Assembly (NCBI GenBank): GCA_964631605.1
Contig: CAZVYG010000063.1
Coordinates: forward strand, 1-31,823
Source of the DNA: JARKQH01 sp964631605
GTDB lineage: Bacteria > Verrucomicrobiota > Verrucomicrobiia > Limisphaerales > UBA8199
DNA: 31,823 bases
Direction of reading: 5' to 3'
In this document: piece by piece, positions 31,340 to 31,823 of the stretch
Position numbering within the stretch: the stretch's first letter is position 1
Layout: each line of letters opens with the position of its first letter
Made by a program: the position numbers and the translations under genes
Notes under the pieces: model-generated
Told to the model about the DNA's origin: nothing
The model's input: only the letters and a program-made list of their open reading frames with translations
Database searches by the model: none

Positions 31340-31823
31340 GTGAAACAAAGTTGGTTCAAGAGTTGGCAGGCCAATTTTTGGGCCGGCCTGGTGATAGTCT
31401 TTCCTGCGGTCATCTCGATTGCGGTGGTGGTTTGGCTCTTCGGCACTGTCGCCAACATTACCGACACGCTGCTGTTTTTCCTCCCGCGAGACCTCACGCA
31501 CAAAGCCGGAGGCGACGGCCCGATGTATTGGTATTGGAGCCTGGTGGCTTTGCTCTTGGCGATCCTGTTGATCGCGCTGGTGGGGAGGCTGGCGCGCAAT
31601 TATTTCGGGAAGAAAATGATCGAGTGGGTGGACGCGACGCTGCTGCGCGTACCGCTGCTGAGCAAGCTCTATAGCGCCATCAAACAGGTCAACGAGGCGT
31701 TGTCCATGGGCAATAAAACCGCCTTTCGAACCGTGGTGCTGGTGCCATTTCCGCATCCGGAATGTTATTCCATCGGTTTCATCACCAACGAGCAACTCGA
31801 TGAGTTCCGCGCCCGAACGGAAC
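31340..31823 (+). CDS. DUF502 family membrane protein (partial, C-terminus off window)
   Basis: An open frame of about 161 residues that runs off the right edge. The GTG at 31340 starts MKQSWFKSWQANFWAGLVIVFPAVIS, the characteristic DUF502 opening with its first membrane helix (about residues 13-40). A second helix is near residues 75-95 (SLVALLLAILLIALVG), then RNYFGKKMIEWVD, RVPLLSKLYSAIKQVNEAL and the FRTVVLVPFPHPECYSIGFIT segment, all family anchors. Function is unknown; it is a probable inner-membrane protein. It is divergent from panD. The 195 bases between the two genes must hold both promoters but I could not pick a reliable site. Confidence 0.85.
   Translation, partial: MKQSWFKSWQANFWAGLVIVFPAVISIAVVVWLFGTVANITDTLLFFLPRDLTHKAGGDGPMYWYWSLVALLLAILLIALVGRLARNYFGKKMIEWVDATLLRVPLLSKLYSAIKQVNEALSMGNKTAFRTVVLVPFPHPECYSIGFITNEQLDEFRARTE

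Overview
The window looks like a chromosomal segment of a GC-rich Gram-negative bacterium, most probably a verrucomicrobium (former subdivision 3, Pedosphaerales/Limisphaerales-like). I infer this from the mixture of proteins: two DUF1080 (3-keto-disaccharide hydrolase family) proteins, a ThuA-like protein, a GH95 fucosidase, a DUF4038 apiosidase-like hydrolase, an orphan prepilin with the FTLIELLVVIAIIAIL leader, a long URO-D relative and outer-membrane efflux genes. Ten Ns at 12564-12573 mark a scaffold join, so this is a draft or metagenome assembly. No rRNA, tRNA, CRISPR array, transposase or phage gene was seen.

Layout. 1-2260 (minus): parA, then ispD (ATGA overlap), then an S41 C-terminal processing protease cut by the window edge. 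2321-6693 (plus): the ribosome hibernation factor hpf, then an amidohydrolase translationally coupled to bioF, followed directly by bioA (biotin synthesis). 6720-9260 (minus): a large secreted GH95 alpha-L-fucosidase, convergent with bioA across a strong hairpin. 9614-15540 (plus): a complete MacAB-TolC-type export operon of lipoprotein TolC, HlyD-type adaptor with an EF-hand tail, ABC ATPase and FtsX-type permease, mostly with ATGA overlaps. 15832-17394 (plus): ThuA-like protein and DUF1638 protein. 17404-23561 (minus): DUF4038 hydrolase, DUF1080 protein, two overlapping SPFH/band-7 membrane proteins and a URO-D family protein, nearly contiguous. 23713-24510 (minus): prepilin-like protein. 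24684-25490 (plus): second DUF1080 protein. 25809-29146 (plus): a glycyl-radical-enzyme activase and its glycyl radical enzyme, whose active-site positions match trans-4-hydroxy-L-proline dehydratase (HypD). 29162-31144 (minus): lysS and panD. 31340-end (plus): a DUF502 membrane protein, cut by the window edge.

How it fits together. Housekeeping genes (ispD, parA, hpf, bioFA, lysS, panD, ctp) flank an accessory core for scavenging complex glycans and perhaps hydroxyproline-rich glycoproteins: secreted fucosidase, apiosidase-like hydrolase, DUF1080 and ThuA proteins, and a hydroxyproline-type glycyl radical dehydratase. The last implies at least part-time anaerobic metabolism. The most notable items are the HypD-like enzyme pair in this phylum and context, the paired EF-hand motifs fused to the C-terminus of the efflux adaptor, and the amidohydrolase locked by start-stop overlap to bioF.
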